Under the pieces are notes generated by a model. The model ran no database searches. It had not been told where the DNA came from and saw only the letters and a list, made by a program, of their open reading frames with translations. A stretch of DNA of 7,069 bases. It comes from Sulfuricella sp. Lineage in GTDB: Bacteria > Pseudomonadota > Gammaproteobacteria > Burkholderiales > Sulfuricellaceae. The translations under genes and the position numbers were made by a program. Shown here in pieces: positions 1-6,508 of this stretch (within the stretch, counting starts at the first letter, position 1; each line of letters starts with the position of its first letter). The stretch lies in contig JAIOJM010000407.1 of NCBI GenBank assembly GCA_019911785.1, forward strand, positions 1 to 7,069, given 5' to 3'.

Positions 1-14
1 AAAAACTGGCCTGA
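1..14 (+). CDS. Possible 3' end of an upstream gene (partial)
   Basis: Reading from base 3, the codons give Lys-Leu-Ala and then a TGA stop at 12-14, which is 11 bases before the ATG of the exporter permease. This spacing suits the last codons of an upstream operon member. ABC-2 permeases of this type usually follow an ATPase gene, a second permease and a membrane-fusion protein gene, so any of these could end here. Only three codons are visible, so the assignment rests on position alone and could be chance. Confidence 0.3.
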
Positions 15-25
15 CGGGGAACATT

Positions 26-1153
26 ATGTGGGAAAGAATCTATCGCATGCTGGTGAAGGAATTCATCCAGGTGCTGCGCGACCCGCGCATGAAGGCGCTG
101 ATCTTCGTGATGCCGGTGATCCAGCTGATCATGTTCGGCTACGCCGTGACCACCGACGTGGACCACATCAAGACCGCGGTGTGCGACCTCGACAAGAGTC
201 CGCAGAGCCGTGCCCTGATCGAGCGCTTCACGGCTTCCGGCTATTTCACCGTGGTGGACAACACCAACAATCCAGAAAGGCTGGGCGAACTGCTCGACCG
301 GGGCAAGGTTACTATCGGCATCCAGATCAACCGCGGCTTTGCCGACGACCTGCGCTCGGGCAGGCAGGCGGTGATCCAGACGATAGTCGACGGCACCGAT
401 TCGAATACCGGCACGGTGGCGATGGACTACGCCCAGCGCATCACCCAGGAATTTTCCCGGGCGCGATCTGCCCCGGTAGAACTGACCCAACTGGCGCAGC
501 CGCAGACCAACCCCATCGAGCTGCGTTCGCGCGCCTGGTTCAACCCCGACCTGAAGAGCCGCTATTTCAACGTCCCCGGCGTGATCGCCGTGGTGCTGCT
601 GCTGATTTCCCTGCTGCTCACCGCCATGGCGATCGTGCGCGAGCGCGAGATCGGCACCATGGAGCAGCTGATGGTGACGCCAATCCGGCCACTGGAACTG
701 ATTCTCGGCAAGACCCTGCCGTTCGTGCTGATCAGCTTCATCGACGTGCTGGTGGTGACCTTTATCGGGGTCAACTGGTTCCACGTGCCGATCTACGGCA
801 GCCTGTGGCTGCTGATGTTCGGTGCCGGGCTGTATCTGATGTCCACTATCGGGGTGGGGCTGTTCATTTCCACCATTTCCCAGACCCAGCAGCAGGCGCT
901 GATGTCGTCGTTTTTCTTCTACCTCCCTGCGGTACTGCTGTCCGGCTTCATGTTCCCGATTTCTAACATGCCGGAGCCGGCACAGTGGCTCACCTATCTC
1001 AACCCGCTGCGCTACTTCCTGGCCATCATCCGGGACATCTTCCTCAAGGGCAGCGGCTGGGAAATCCTGTGGCCCCAGTTCGCCGCCCTGGCGGTGCTGG
1101 GCACCGCACTTTTGCTCATTAGCTCGCTTCGTTTCCAGAAAAGGATGGCCTGA
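26..1153 (+). CDS. ABC-2 type exporter permease (YhhJ/YbhR-like)
   Basis: This is an inner-membrane permease subunit of an ABC exporter, 375 aa, the normal size for the YhhJ/YbhR/YbhS class (ABC2_membrane_3 type). The N-terminus is cytoplasmic with a 'KEFIQVLRDPRM' segment typical of the family, followed by a first membrane helix at about residues 22-42. A large periplasmic domain covers about 43-180. The C-terminal half holds about five helices, with the cytoplasmic 'REREIGTMEQL' segment near 205-215 and the 'LLSGFMFPISNMP' segment near 305-318, both characteristic. A GGGGA at 16-20 lies 5 bases before the ATG. No ATPase is in the window, so the partner must be encoded upstream. The substrate cannot be read from the sequence; relatives export drugs or hydrophobic compounds together with an HlyD-type adaptor and an outer-membrane channel. 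The stop is 1 bp from the next start, which indicates an operon. Confidence 0.93.
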   Translation: MWERIYRMLVKEFIQVLRDPRMKALIFVMPVIQLIMFGYAVTTDVDHIKTAVCDLDKSPQSRALIERFTASGYFTVVDNTNNPERLGELLDRGKVTIGIQINRGFADDLRSGRQAVIQTIVDGTDSNTGTVAMDYAQRITQEFSRARSAPVELTQLAQPQTNPIELRSRAWFNPDLKSRYFNVPGVIAVVLLLISLLLTAMAIVREREIGTMEQLMVTPIRPLELILGKTLPFVLISFIDVLVVTFIGVNWFHVPIYGSLWLLMFGAGLYLMSTIGVGLFISTISQTQQQALMSSFFFYLPAVLLSGFMFPISNMPEPAQWLTYLNPLRYFLAIIRDIFLKGSGWEILWPQFAALAVLGTALLLISSLRFQKRMA

Positions 1154-1154
1154 T

Positions 1155-1607
1155 ATGAAAAACCCTCGCAATGTTGTACTCAATCTCTTCGCCTCTTCCT
1201 GCATACTGTTCGCCGCAAGCGGCGTGCACGCGGCCGAACCGCTCGCCCTGCAGAAGGTCATGAAAGACCTGGGCAAGAACATGCAGACCATCACCGACGG
1301 GATTTCCCGCGAGGACTGGGAACTGGTGGAGAAAACCGCGCCCCTGATCGCCGATCACCCCCAGCCGCCGATGATGGAAAAAATGCGCATCATGAGCTTC
1401 GTGGGCACTAACATGGGCAAGTTCAAGGCTCATGACGGCGAAACCCACGACCAGGCGCAGGCGGCAGGCAAGGCTGCAAAAGCCAAGGACGGCCCGGGCG
1501 TCATTCTCGCCTTCCAGAAACTCCAGACCAGCTGCTACAACTGCCACAGCGAATTCCGCAAACCGTTTGTGGTGCATTTTTACGGCAAGAAAGACGCCGT
1601 CCAGTGA
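1155..1607 (+). CDS. Cytochrome c'-like periplasmic one-heme protein
   Basis: The 150-aa product has a Sec signal peptide (residues 1-26, ending Val-His-Ala before Ala-Glu-Pro) and one heme-attachment motif, Cys127-Tyr-Asn-Cys130-His131, close to the C-terminus. A single C-terminal CxxCH after about 100 mostly helical residues is the layout of class II cytochromes (cytochrome c'/c-556), four-helix bundles in which the His is the proximal heme ligand. Members of the class bind NO or CO or carry electrons; which applies here cannot be told. Cys16 lies inside the signal peptide but the residues before it do not form a good lipobox, so a soluble protein is preferred. The ATG is 1 base after the permease stop, with AGGA at 1142-1145 as a possible ribosome site inside the permease gene. 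It is an unusual neighbour for an exporter and a lipid A enzyme. Confidence 0.85.
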   Translation: MKNPRNVVLNLFASSCILFAASGVHAAEPLALQKVMKDLGKNMQTITDGISREDWELVEKTAPLIADHPQPPMMEKMRIMSFVGTNMGKFKAHDGETHDQAQAAGKAAKAKDGPGVILAFQKLQTSCYNCHSEFRKPFVVHFYGKKDAVQ

Positions 1608-1635
1608 TCGAATTTCACAGCACAGGAGCAGTTTC

Positions 1636-2040
1636 ATGACCACATCCAAACAACAACGCGGATTCAGTATCTGGGCGATTTCCCTGATCGCGGTCGGGTT
1701 CGGCCTGCTGACCATCAGGGAAGGCGGCACGATCCTCGGCGATGAAGCGGCGCGCACCGCGGCGGGCAACTATGTGCCGTTCGTGCTCTGGTTCAATTTC
1801 GTGGCGGGCTTCGCCTATGTCGTCGCCGGTGCCGGGCTGTGGCTGCAGCAACGCTGGGCGGTTGGGCTGGCCGTCGCCATCGCCGCGGCGACAGCCCTCA
1901 CTTTTGCGGCTTTCGGCGTGCACGTCTATTCCGGCGGCGCCTACGAGCAGCGCACGGTGATCGCCATGAGCCTGCGAACGCTGGTATGGGTGACAATTGC
2001 GGCCATTGCCTGGCGCCGGCTGGTGCGGCGTCTGGCGTGA
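1636..2040 (+). CDS. Small four-helix inner-membrane protein, unknown function
   Basis: The 134-aa product is very hydrophobic, with four predicted membrane helices at about residues 10-27, 47-70, 74-98 and 107-126, and an Arg-rich C-terminal tail (RRLVRRLA), which points to a cytoplasmic C-terminus. The ATG at 1636 is chosen because AGGAG at 1624-1628 lies 7 bases upstream; longer readings in the same frame run into the cytochrome gene and are not needed. I do not recognise a named family, although the size and helix count are those of small DoxX-like or other uncharacterised membrane proteins. It lies 28 bp after the cytochrome gene and its stop overlaps the first possible start of the LpxR-like gene, so it is probably cotranscribed with both. 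Confidence 0.8.
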   Translation: MTTSKQQRGFSIWAISLIAVGFGLLTIREGGTILGDEAARTAAGNYVPFVLWFNFVAGFAYVVAGAGLWLQQRWAVGLAVAIAAATALTFAAFGVHVYSGGAYEQRTVIAMSLRTLVWVTIAAIAWRRLVRRLA

Positions 2041-3239
2041 TGCCATGCAGGCCTCCCCTCACGATGCAGGTGCCGGCAAGGCGTGGGCAGGGGAAAGCCG
2101 CGTGGGTGCTCGCGCTGTTTTTACACGTCGTGCCGGCCATCGCACAAGCCGCCAATGAAGATGCCTCCGGCATCAAGGGTTGCAAGGCGGATGAGGTCGT
2201 CAGATTCCGCGGGGGTACCGCAAGGCTGGAGAACGACCTTTTTACCGGTACTGACCAGAATTACACGAGCGGCGTGGCATTCGCCGCTGTTTCGCACGAC
2301 ATCGCCGGCAAGCTGCGAACCGAGTGCCTGCCCACACCGGTGCGACTGCATGCGGAATTCATCAAGTTTCTGAACCCCGGTTTTTGGACCGATGCGGAAA
2401 ACTCCGCACATACGCAAAACGTGGTGGTGAAGTTTGGCCAATCCATGTTCACACCGAAAGATCCTGCCAGGACCGACCTGATCCCGGACGATCGGCCTTA
2501 TGCGGGCTTGCTGTACGTGGGCATGTCGTGGAACCGCCGGAAACATGAACCACAAAACAACTCGGAAATACTCGATACACGCGAGATCACCCTGGGCGTC
2601 ATCGGCCCGCTGTCTCTCGCGGAACAGTCACAAAACCGGGTTCACGATGCGATCGGTGCCGATAGATTTCTCGGTTGGCAACACCAGTTGAAGAATGAGC
2701 CTGCGCTGCAATTGGCCATAGACCGCAAATTCAGGGACTATCGCGGAACGGGCGCGATCACGCCCGGTTTCTCTGCCGATTCGATACGCTCACTGGGACT
2801 GCGGCTAGGCAACATCGAAACTTCCGCTTCCCTGGGCATCGAAGGGCGTATCGGCTGGAATCTGCCGAACGACTTCGGCACCTATCCGATCAGACCCGGC
2901 GCCGAAAATCGTCCGCCATCCGCTGCCATCATCCCCAGCGGCCCGGGCGATGCCCCTACGGCGGTCGTCAGGCCGCGACCTGGCGTTCACCTCTTCGGGA
3001 CGATGGAAACAAAGTTCGTCGCGCATGACTTTTCGCTCGACGGCAACCTCTTTCGATCAAGCCACAGCGTCACTCGCCGACCATGGGTTGCCCAGGCTGC
3101 TGTCGGGGTCAGCGCTCATGGCCCGGTGGCCGGGCACGGCGTCAGGCTGGCCGTGATGCGTGTTTACCGTTCGCGTGAATTCGAGGAGCAGGGGCCAAAC
3201 CAGGCTTATGGCTCTATCGCGCTGAGCATTGACTTCTAA
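2040..3239 (+). CDS. lpxR: Lipid A 3'-O-deacylase LpxR family (outer membrane)
   Basis: The 399-aa product matches the LpxR family (formerly DUF2219), outer-membrane beta-barrel enzymes that remove the 3'-acyloxyacyl group from lipid A. Visible family signatures are Glu-Asn-Asp-Leu-Phe (64-68; Asn65 and Asp66 match the conserved catalytic-site pair), Asn-Tyr-Thr-Ser-Gly (74-78), DDRPYAG (150-156), a Leu-Gly-Val-Ile-Gly-Pro strand (185-190), the Val-His at 201-202 that fits the catalytic His, and GWQHQLKNEP (212-221). A signal peptide ends near residue 37 (Ala-Gln-Ala). The protein ends in Phe, as outer-membrane barrels do. It is somewhat longer than the enteric enzyme, with an extra Pro/Ala/Arg-rich loop around 288-318. 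The first ATG at 2040 overlaps the upstream stop (TGATG), suggesting translational coupling; ATG 2064 is an alternative that gives a more normal signal peptide. Neither has a strong ribosome site. Reading frame before 2040 is open but overlaps the previous gene. Confidence 0.88.
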   Translation: MPCRPPLTMQVPARRGQGKAAWVLALFLHVVPAIAQAANEDASGIKGCKADEVVRFRGGTARLENDLFTGTDQNYTSGVAFAAVSHDIAGKLRTECLPTPVRLHAEFIKFLNPGFWTDAENSAHTQNVVVKFGQSMFTPKDPARTDLIPDDRPYAGLLYVGMSWNRRKHEPQNNSEILDTREITLGVIGPLSLAEQSQNRVHDAIGADRFLGWQHQLKNEPALQLAIDRKFRDYRGTGAITPGFSADSIRSLGLRLGNIETSASLGIEGRIGWNLPNDFGTYPIRPGAENRPPSAAIIPSGPGDAPTAVVRPRPGVHLFGTMETKFVAHDFSLDGNLFRSSHSVTRRPWVAQAAVGVSAHGPVAGHGVRLAVMRVYRSREFEEQGPNQAYGSIALSIDF

Positions 3240-3259
3240 AAACGCATGCGCACCTTCAT

Positions 3260-3271
3260 GGCATCCATGCC
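3260..3271. promoter_or_regulatory. Short palindrome upstream of tetR gene, candidate operator
   Basis: GGCAT-CC-ATGCC is an inverted repeat with 5-base arms, 45 bases before the TetR start. TetR regulators often bind palindromes just upstream of their own gene. A GCATGC palindrome also lies at 3244-3249. The match is short and could be chance. No convincing -35/-10 pair was found in the gap, and no good terminator follows the LpxR gene, so read-through from region 1 is possible. Confidence 0.22.
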
Positions 3272-3316
3272 TGAAAATTTGAAATCACATGAAACACTGA
3301 CCAGGGAAAGCAAGAG

Positions 3317-3946
3317 ATGAGCGAACACAGGCAACGGCTATCAACGGAAGAACGCCAGGAAGAAATCATCAGGGCTGCCGTGGAACTTGCCGGCGAGCAG
3401 GGGGTGGACAGCGTGACGACTCAGGACATGGCGGATGCCGTGGGCATCACCCAGGGCGCGATTTTCCGCCACTTCCCCAACAAGGACATGATCTGGCTGG
3501 CGGTCATCCACTGGGTGAGAGGTCGTCTGATGAGCGTGGTGGATATGGCGGCGGAGCAGGGCAGCGACCCGCTCGATTCCCTGGAGAAGATGTTTTTCGC
3601 TCACCTGGCATTCGTCGACAAGGTGCCTGCGATCCCGAAGCTGGTATTTACCGATCAGCTGCTGAAGAAAAACCCCAAGATCAAGGAACTGATCCGCAGC
3701 ATCCTGGCGGATTACGAGGCCAAAGTGACCGGCCTCCTTGCCCAGGCCAGGGCGCAGAATCTGGTTCGCCCGGACCTGGACGAGCACGGCGCCGCCGTCA
3801 TGTTTACCGGCATCATTCAGGGCCTGGTGATGCGGGTTTCCATTATAGAAGCACGAAAATCACTGATTGCCGAGGGGAAGCTGGTATTTCCCATTTTTCT
3901 CCACGGCATCGGCAGCGTGCGTGCAACCGGCGCAAAACAAGCCTGA
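3317..3946 (+). CDS. TetR/AcrR-family transcriptional regulator
   Basis: This 209-aa protein is of normal TetR size. The N-terminal DNA-binding domain spans about residues 11-57: helix 1 'EEIIRAAVELAGEQG', then a helix-turn-helix containing 'TTQDMADAVGITQGAIFRHFPNK', the hallmark of the family. The rest (about 60-200) is the helical ligand-binding and dimerisation domain, which varies too much to name a ligand. AGGGAAAG at 3303-3310 is a suitable ribosome site for ATG 3317. It lies 31 bp before the ExbB-like gene on the same strand, so it probably heads that operon and may repress it, its own gene, or the exporter operon upstream. AcrR-type regulators often sit beside drug exporters, so control of region 1 is as plausible as control of region 2. 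Confidence 0.92.
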   Translation: MSEHRQRLSTEERQEEIIRAAVELAGEQGVDSVTTQDMADAVGITQGAIFRHFPNKDMIWLAVIHWVRGRLMSVVDMAAEQGSDPLDSLEKMFFAHLAFVDKVPAIPKLVFTDQLLKKNPKIKELIRSILADYEAKVTGLLAQARAQNLVRPDLDEHGAAVMFTGIIQGLVMRVSIIEARKSLIAEGKLVFPIFLHGIGSVRATGAKQA

Positions 3947-3977
3947 ACCAATCAAGGCCCTCAACTCGGAGACAAGC

Positions 3978-4625
3978 ATGCAAGACCTGCAAGAAACCTG
4001 GATCGCAATAAAACTCGGCGGGATGATCATTGTGCCGCTGTCGTTGCTGGCGATCATCGCCTTGGCCATCATGCTTGAGAAAGCATTCATCTATTGGCGT
4101 TATGCCCGTCTGCCGCTTAACCTGCTCAAGCTCGTAGAAACCTATGGCTTCGCCTGGGAAGAGCTGGAGAAAAGGCTTTACGGTCTGCATGACCGCCATT
4201 ACTTCAGGCGCTTTTTCGAAGTGGTCATCGCCAACCGGAGCCGCCCCGCATGGTGGACCGAATCCCGTGCGGCTGACGAAGCCCAGCTGATCGAAACAGC
4301 CCTTGCCAGCAGGTTGTGGGTGCTGGAGACCATCGTCACTGCCGCACCCTTGCTCGGGCTGATGGGAACCATTGGCGGCATGATGGATGCTTTCAAGATC
4401 ATTGGCGGCAGCGGTGTCGTGAATCCTACCGGGGTGACGGGCGGCGTGGCCCAAGCGCTGATTGCAACGGCAATCGGCTTGTTGATCGCGCTGATTGCCT
4501 TGTTCGGATTCAATTACTTCTCTCGTGTGCAATCGCAAACGATGGATGAAATGGAACGTCTCGGCACGCGCCTGATCGATCACATCCGGCTGGACCAGCA
4601 GGGTGACGCCCATGAAGCTGCGTAA
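3978..4625 (+). CDS. exbB: ExbB/TolQ/MotA-family proton channel subunit
   Basis: This 215-aa inner-membrane protein is the channel-forming partner of an ExbD-like subunit and uses the proton motive force. Three membrane helices are visible at about 14-40, 114-139 and 155-180, with the cytoplasmic loop between the first two. The family signature is present as LLGLMGTIGGMMDAF (125-139), followed by GGVAQALIATAIGLLIAL (155-172), where Thr164 lies at the usual pore-facing Thr position. The start at 3978 is chosen because GGAG (3968-3971) precedes it by 6 bases; upstream in-frame codons overlap the TetR gene. The length is close to enteric ExbB and TolQ, and the N-terminus is short. The gene name denotes the family; which machine it serves (TonB-, Tol-like or other) is set by the odd third gene downstream. 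It overlaps the ExbD-like gene by 14 bp. Confidence 0.92.
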   Translation: MQDLQETWIAIKLGGMIIVPLSLLAIIALAIMLEKAFIYWRYARLPLNLLKLVETYGFAWEELEKRLYGLHDRHYFRRFFEVVIANRSRPAWWTESRAADEAQLIETALASRLWVLETIVTAAPLLGLMGTIGGMMDAFKIIGGSGVVNPTGVTGGVAQALIATAIGLLIALIALFGFNYFSRVQSQTMDEMERLGTRLIDHIRLDQQGDAHEAA

Positions 4626-5013
4626 ACCTCGGACGTACCGCAAGGGGCGCATCGAAATCATCCCGATGATCGACGTGATGTTCTTCCTGCTGGCGACCTT
4701 CATGCTGTCTTCGCTGGCGATGCAGAACCTCGATTCGCTGCAGGTGAATCTGCCCCAGGGGAAAGCCGAAAAGCTAAAGGCGGATACACCGGTCACCATG
4801 ACGCTGACGGCCGATAGCAAAATCTTTGTCAACCGGATTCCGGTGACCCTGCAAACCCTGGCCGCCACGCTCAGGCCGCTGCTGAGCAATGCGCAACAAA
4901 GCGTGGTGGTGTCGGCGGATGACATAGCGCCACAGGGCGTCGTGGTGCAGGCGATGTTGCAGGCCCGGGCTGCCGGCGCGCGGAGCTTTTTGATTGCTGT
5001 AAAGCATGAGTGA
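4612..5013 (+). CDS. exbD: ExbD/TolR-family proton channel subunit
   Basis: This 133-aa protein has one membrane helix at about 18-39 preceded by a basic N-terminus (MKLRKPRTYRKG) and followed by a periplasmic domain of about 95 residues, the standard ExbD/TolR design. Asp21 in 'IIPMIDVMFFLLATFM' matches the single membrane Asp essential for proton flow in ExbD and TolR, so the channel should work. ATG 4612 is preferred, with AGGG at 4600-4603 as ribosome site; an in-frame GTG at 4603 would sit on top of that site. The gene overlaps the end of the ExbB-like gene by 14 bp and its own stop overlaps the next gene by 8 bp, so the three products should be made together and in balance. Confidence 0.92.
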   Translation: MKLRKPRTYRKGRIEIIPMIDVMFFLLATFMLSSLAMQNLDSLQVNLPQGKAEKLKADTPVTMTLTADSKIFVNRIPVTLQTLAATLRPLLSNAQQSVVVSADDIAPQGVVVQAMLQARAAGARSFLIAVKHE

Positions 5014-5857
5014 TGGCGCAGCCGTGCCCGATTTCCGATCAAGGGAGATCAGGATCTGGTGGCCGGTACCACTGGCGGTCATCATCTGGCTGGCGATCAT
5101 CTGGAAATTTGGCGATTTCCTGAGTTCTCCCAAGGTCGAAATGGTAGCGTCTGCACCCGTAGAAGCAAGCTTTGTGGAATTGCCTGAGGTGGCGCCAAGC
5201 AAAAGCCCGGACGTTCAGCCCAAATCCCTACCCAGGAAAGTCAAACCCAGGATAAAGCCCCGTCCTGATGTGTTACCCAGTCCCGTCATCGCGCCAAGCA
5301 AATCCGCGATGCCGGCGGCCCCGGTAGACCCTGAGCCCACCTCGGACATGGCGCCGCCGACCGACATGATGTCCTATGTTAACGCAGTCAGAAAGCATCG
5401 ACGTGCCGCCGAGACGTCTGCCGAACGCGAATATGCACAAGCAAAAGCTAACGAACGCGTGCCCTCGGCCGACGAGATCAGGATGGCGAACATCATGCGC
5501 AATCTCCAGCCGCAAGGCACGAACGGCGTGTTTCAAATTGTCAGCATGGGTCTTCGGAGTGCCAAATATTCGTTTCGTGGCTGGACTAAAGACGCTGGTA
5601 GCGCCCGGCGCGAATTGATCGAAGTCGATGCCGGGCCAAATGGTGATGTGGAGCGTGAAATAGTGCGCAGCATGATTGAGCTGATTCGCAAATATTACAA
5701 AGGTGATTTTAATTGGGAATCGCAACGCCTCGACCGCGTAATCGTCCTGTCTGCACGCATGGAGGATAACCCGGGACTGGAGGATTTTTTGATACGCGAG
5801 TTTTTTGGGGCGGGCACCGGACCTCACGGACTTGCATCACGCAATGGAATTCAATAG
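5006..5857 (+). CDS. TonB-like envelope protein with non-canonical C-terminal domain
   Basis: The 283-aa product has the architecture of a TonB/TolA-type energy transducer: a short cytoplasmic N-terminus, one membrane helix (about 17-36), a Pro/Lys/Ala-rich spacer (about 57-125, with Lys-Pro-Arg and Pro-Lys runs and two APSKS copies at 63-67 and 96-100), a charged helical stretch (about 126-165), and a folded C-terminal domain (about 170-268). That last domain contains 'GVFQIVSMGLRSAKYSFRGW' and 'KYYKGDFNWESQRLDRVIVL'. I do not recognise it as the standard TonB domain and its function is unknown. The membrane helix lacks the Ser/His pair that TonB and TolA use to couple to ExbB/TolQ. The ATG at 5006 overlaps the ExbD-like stop. 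This product is presumably the effector driven by the proton channel. Calling it TonB is a family-style inference, not a domain match. Confidence 0.75.
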   Translation: MSDGAAVPDFRSREIRIWWPVPLAVIIWLAIIWKFGDFLSSPKVEMVASAPVEASFVELPEVAPSKSPDVQPKSLPRKVKPRIKPRPDVLPSPVIAPSKSAMPAAPVDPEPTSDMAPPTDMMSYVNAVRKHRRAAETSAEREYAQAKANERVPSADEIRMANIMRNLQPQGTNGVFQIVSMGLRSAKYSFRGWTKDAGSARRELIEVDAGPNGDVEREIVRSMIELIRKYYKGDFNWESQRLDRVIVLSARMEDNPGLEDFLIREFFGAGTGPHGLASRNGIQ

Positions 5858-5871
5858 CCGCACCCGGCGCC

Positions 5872-5890
5872 TTGTCACAATAAGTTACAA
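5872..5890. promoter_or_regulatory. Imperfect 19-bp palindrome, candidate regulator site
   Basis: TTGTCAC-AATAA-GTTACAA has 7-base arms with one mismatched pair. It lies 15 bp after the TonB-like gene and about 90 bp before the Spy-like gene, immediately before a TTGACA. This is a typical place and size for a dimeric regulator, but I cannot name the factor. It is not followed by the GC-rich stem and T run of a strong terminator. Confidence 0.3.
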
Positions 5891-5902
5891 AAAAGGGCGG
5901 TT

Positions 5903-5953
5903 TTGACATATGCCGTTTACACCACTGCGGTTAAATATGCTTTGCTGCAAAGC
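5903..5953 (+). promoter_or_regulatory. Candidate promoter region of Spy-like gene
   Basis: TTGACA at 5903-5908 is a perfect consensus -35 hexamer. The best A/T-rich -10 candidates (TTAAAT at 5931-5936, or TATGCT at 5936-5941) are 22 bases or more away, longer than the usual 16-18, so a standard sigma-70 promoter is only possible if a regulator helps or another hexamer is used. A perfect inverted repeat GCTTTGC-T-GCAAAGC occupies 5939-5953 over the presumed start-site region, 29 bases before the ATG, and could be an operator or a 5' hairpin. No CpxR-type GTAAA pair was seen. Confidence 0.35.
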
Positions 5954-5982
5954 GATTTATTCATTCACATGGAGACTCAATC

Positions 5983-6450
5983 ATGAAACGCACCCAGAAA
6001 ATAGTATTGGCCCTTATCACCGCCATCGGCATTGGCGCGATGGCCTCCTCCTACGCAACCGGCATGGGCATGGAGCCGGGCGGGGGCTGCGCGATGGCCG
6101 GCAAGAAAATGGCCAATCCAGCTCAGATAGACAGCCATCTGGCCAAGATGAAAAAAGATCTGAAAATCGGTTCCGATCAGGAGGAGGCATGGTCGGCGTT
6201 CGCCAAGATCATTAAGCAGCAAAAAACGGAAATGATGTCCGCGATGCAGGAGAAGATGCAGCAGCGTACCGCCAAGGTGCAGCCGGCTCAGGCTGCGCCG
6301 GACCGAATCGGCGAGCGTATCCAGTTCATGAAACAGCGCGTGGCCGGCATGGAAACCACGGCGGCCGCCATGAAGCAGCTATATGGCGTTTTGACGCCGC
6401 AGCAGAAGGAAATACTGGATGCCCGCTTCGGCCAGGGAATGCCGATGTAA
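5983..6450 (+). CDS. Spy/CpxP-family periplasmic protein (LTxxQ motif)
   Basis: The 155-aa product carries a Sec signal peptide (about residues 1-25) and a mostly helical, Met-, Lys- and Gln-rich mature part. The family hallmark Leu-Thr-Pro-Gln-Gln occurs at 137-141; an upstream Leu-Lys-Ile-Gly-Ser-Asp-Gln segment (60-66) sits where the first copy of the motif is normally found but is degenerate. Spy and CpxP are all-helical periplasmic chaperones or stress sensors; the related CnrX/ZraP group senses metals. Met residues are clustered at 27-43 (with Cys36 and Gly) and 84-92, which could bind soft metals, but this is inference. GGAGA at 5971-5975 gives a good ribosome site. The upstream gap has its own palindromes, so it is probably the first gene of its own unit with the following small protein. 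Confidence 0.82.
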   Translation: MKRTQKIVLALITAIGIGAMASSYATGMGMEPGGGCAMAGKKMANPAQIDSHLAKMKKDLKIGSDQEEAWSAFAKIIKQQKTEMMSAMQEKMQQRTAKVQPAQAAPDRIGERIQFMKQRVAGMETTAAAMKQLYGVLTPQQKEILDARFGQGMPM

Positions 6451-6508
6451 TGGTTGCGGGCTCGCTCGACAGGAATTGTTTATCGAATCTTTAACAGGAG
6501 TGCTTGAT

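Noticed and set aside
28..966. Plus-strand 312-codon open frame inside the ABC permease gene
   Set aside because: It is a +2 shifted frame of a clear permease, and its product is a low-complexity Arg/Ala/Asp/His/Gly-rich string.
1119..1769. Minus-strand 216-codon frame opposite the cytochrome gene
   Set aside because: It is antisense to a gene with a signal peptide and heme motif, with no domain of its own.
1839..2039. Upstream extension of the LpxR frame
   Set aside because: It overlaps the four-helix membrane protein gene entirely, its residues look like shadow translation, and the signal peptide only begins after 2040.
3843..5042. Minus-strand 399-codon open frame opposite the tetR end, exbB and exbD
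   Set aside because: It is antisense to three well-supported genes, its translation is rich in Arg, His and Cys without any recognisable domain, and it fits a shadow frame in GC-rich coding DNA.
5192..5302. Repeated 12-base GCGCCAAGCAAA in the spacer of the TonB-like gene
   Set aside because: The two copies simply encode the duplicated Ala-Pro-Ser-Lys motif of a Pro-rich linker; there is no sign of a mobile or regulatory element.
5858..5900. Intrinsic terminator after the TonB-like gene
   Set aside because: The only stem (TTGTCAC/GTTACAA) is AT-rich with a mismatch and is followed by A residues on the + strand rather than T.
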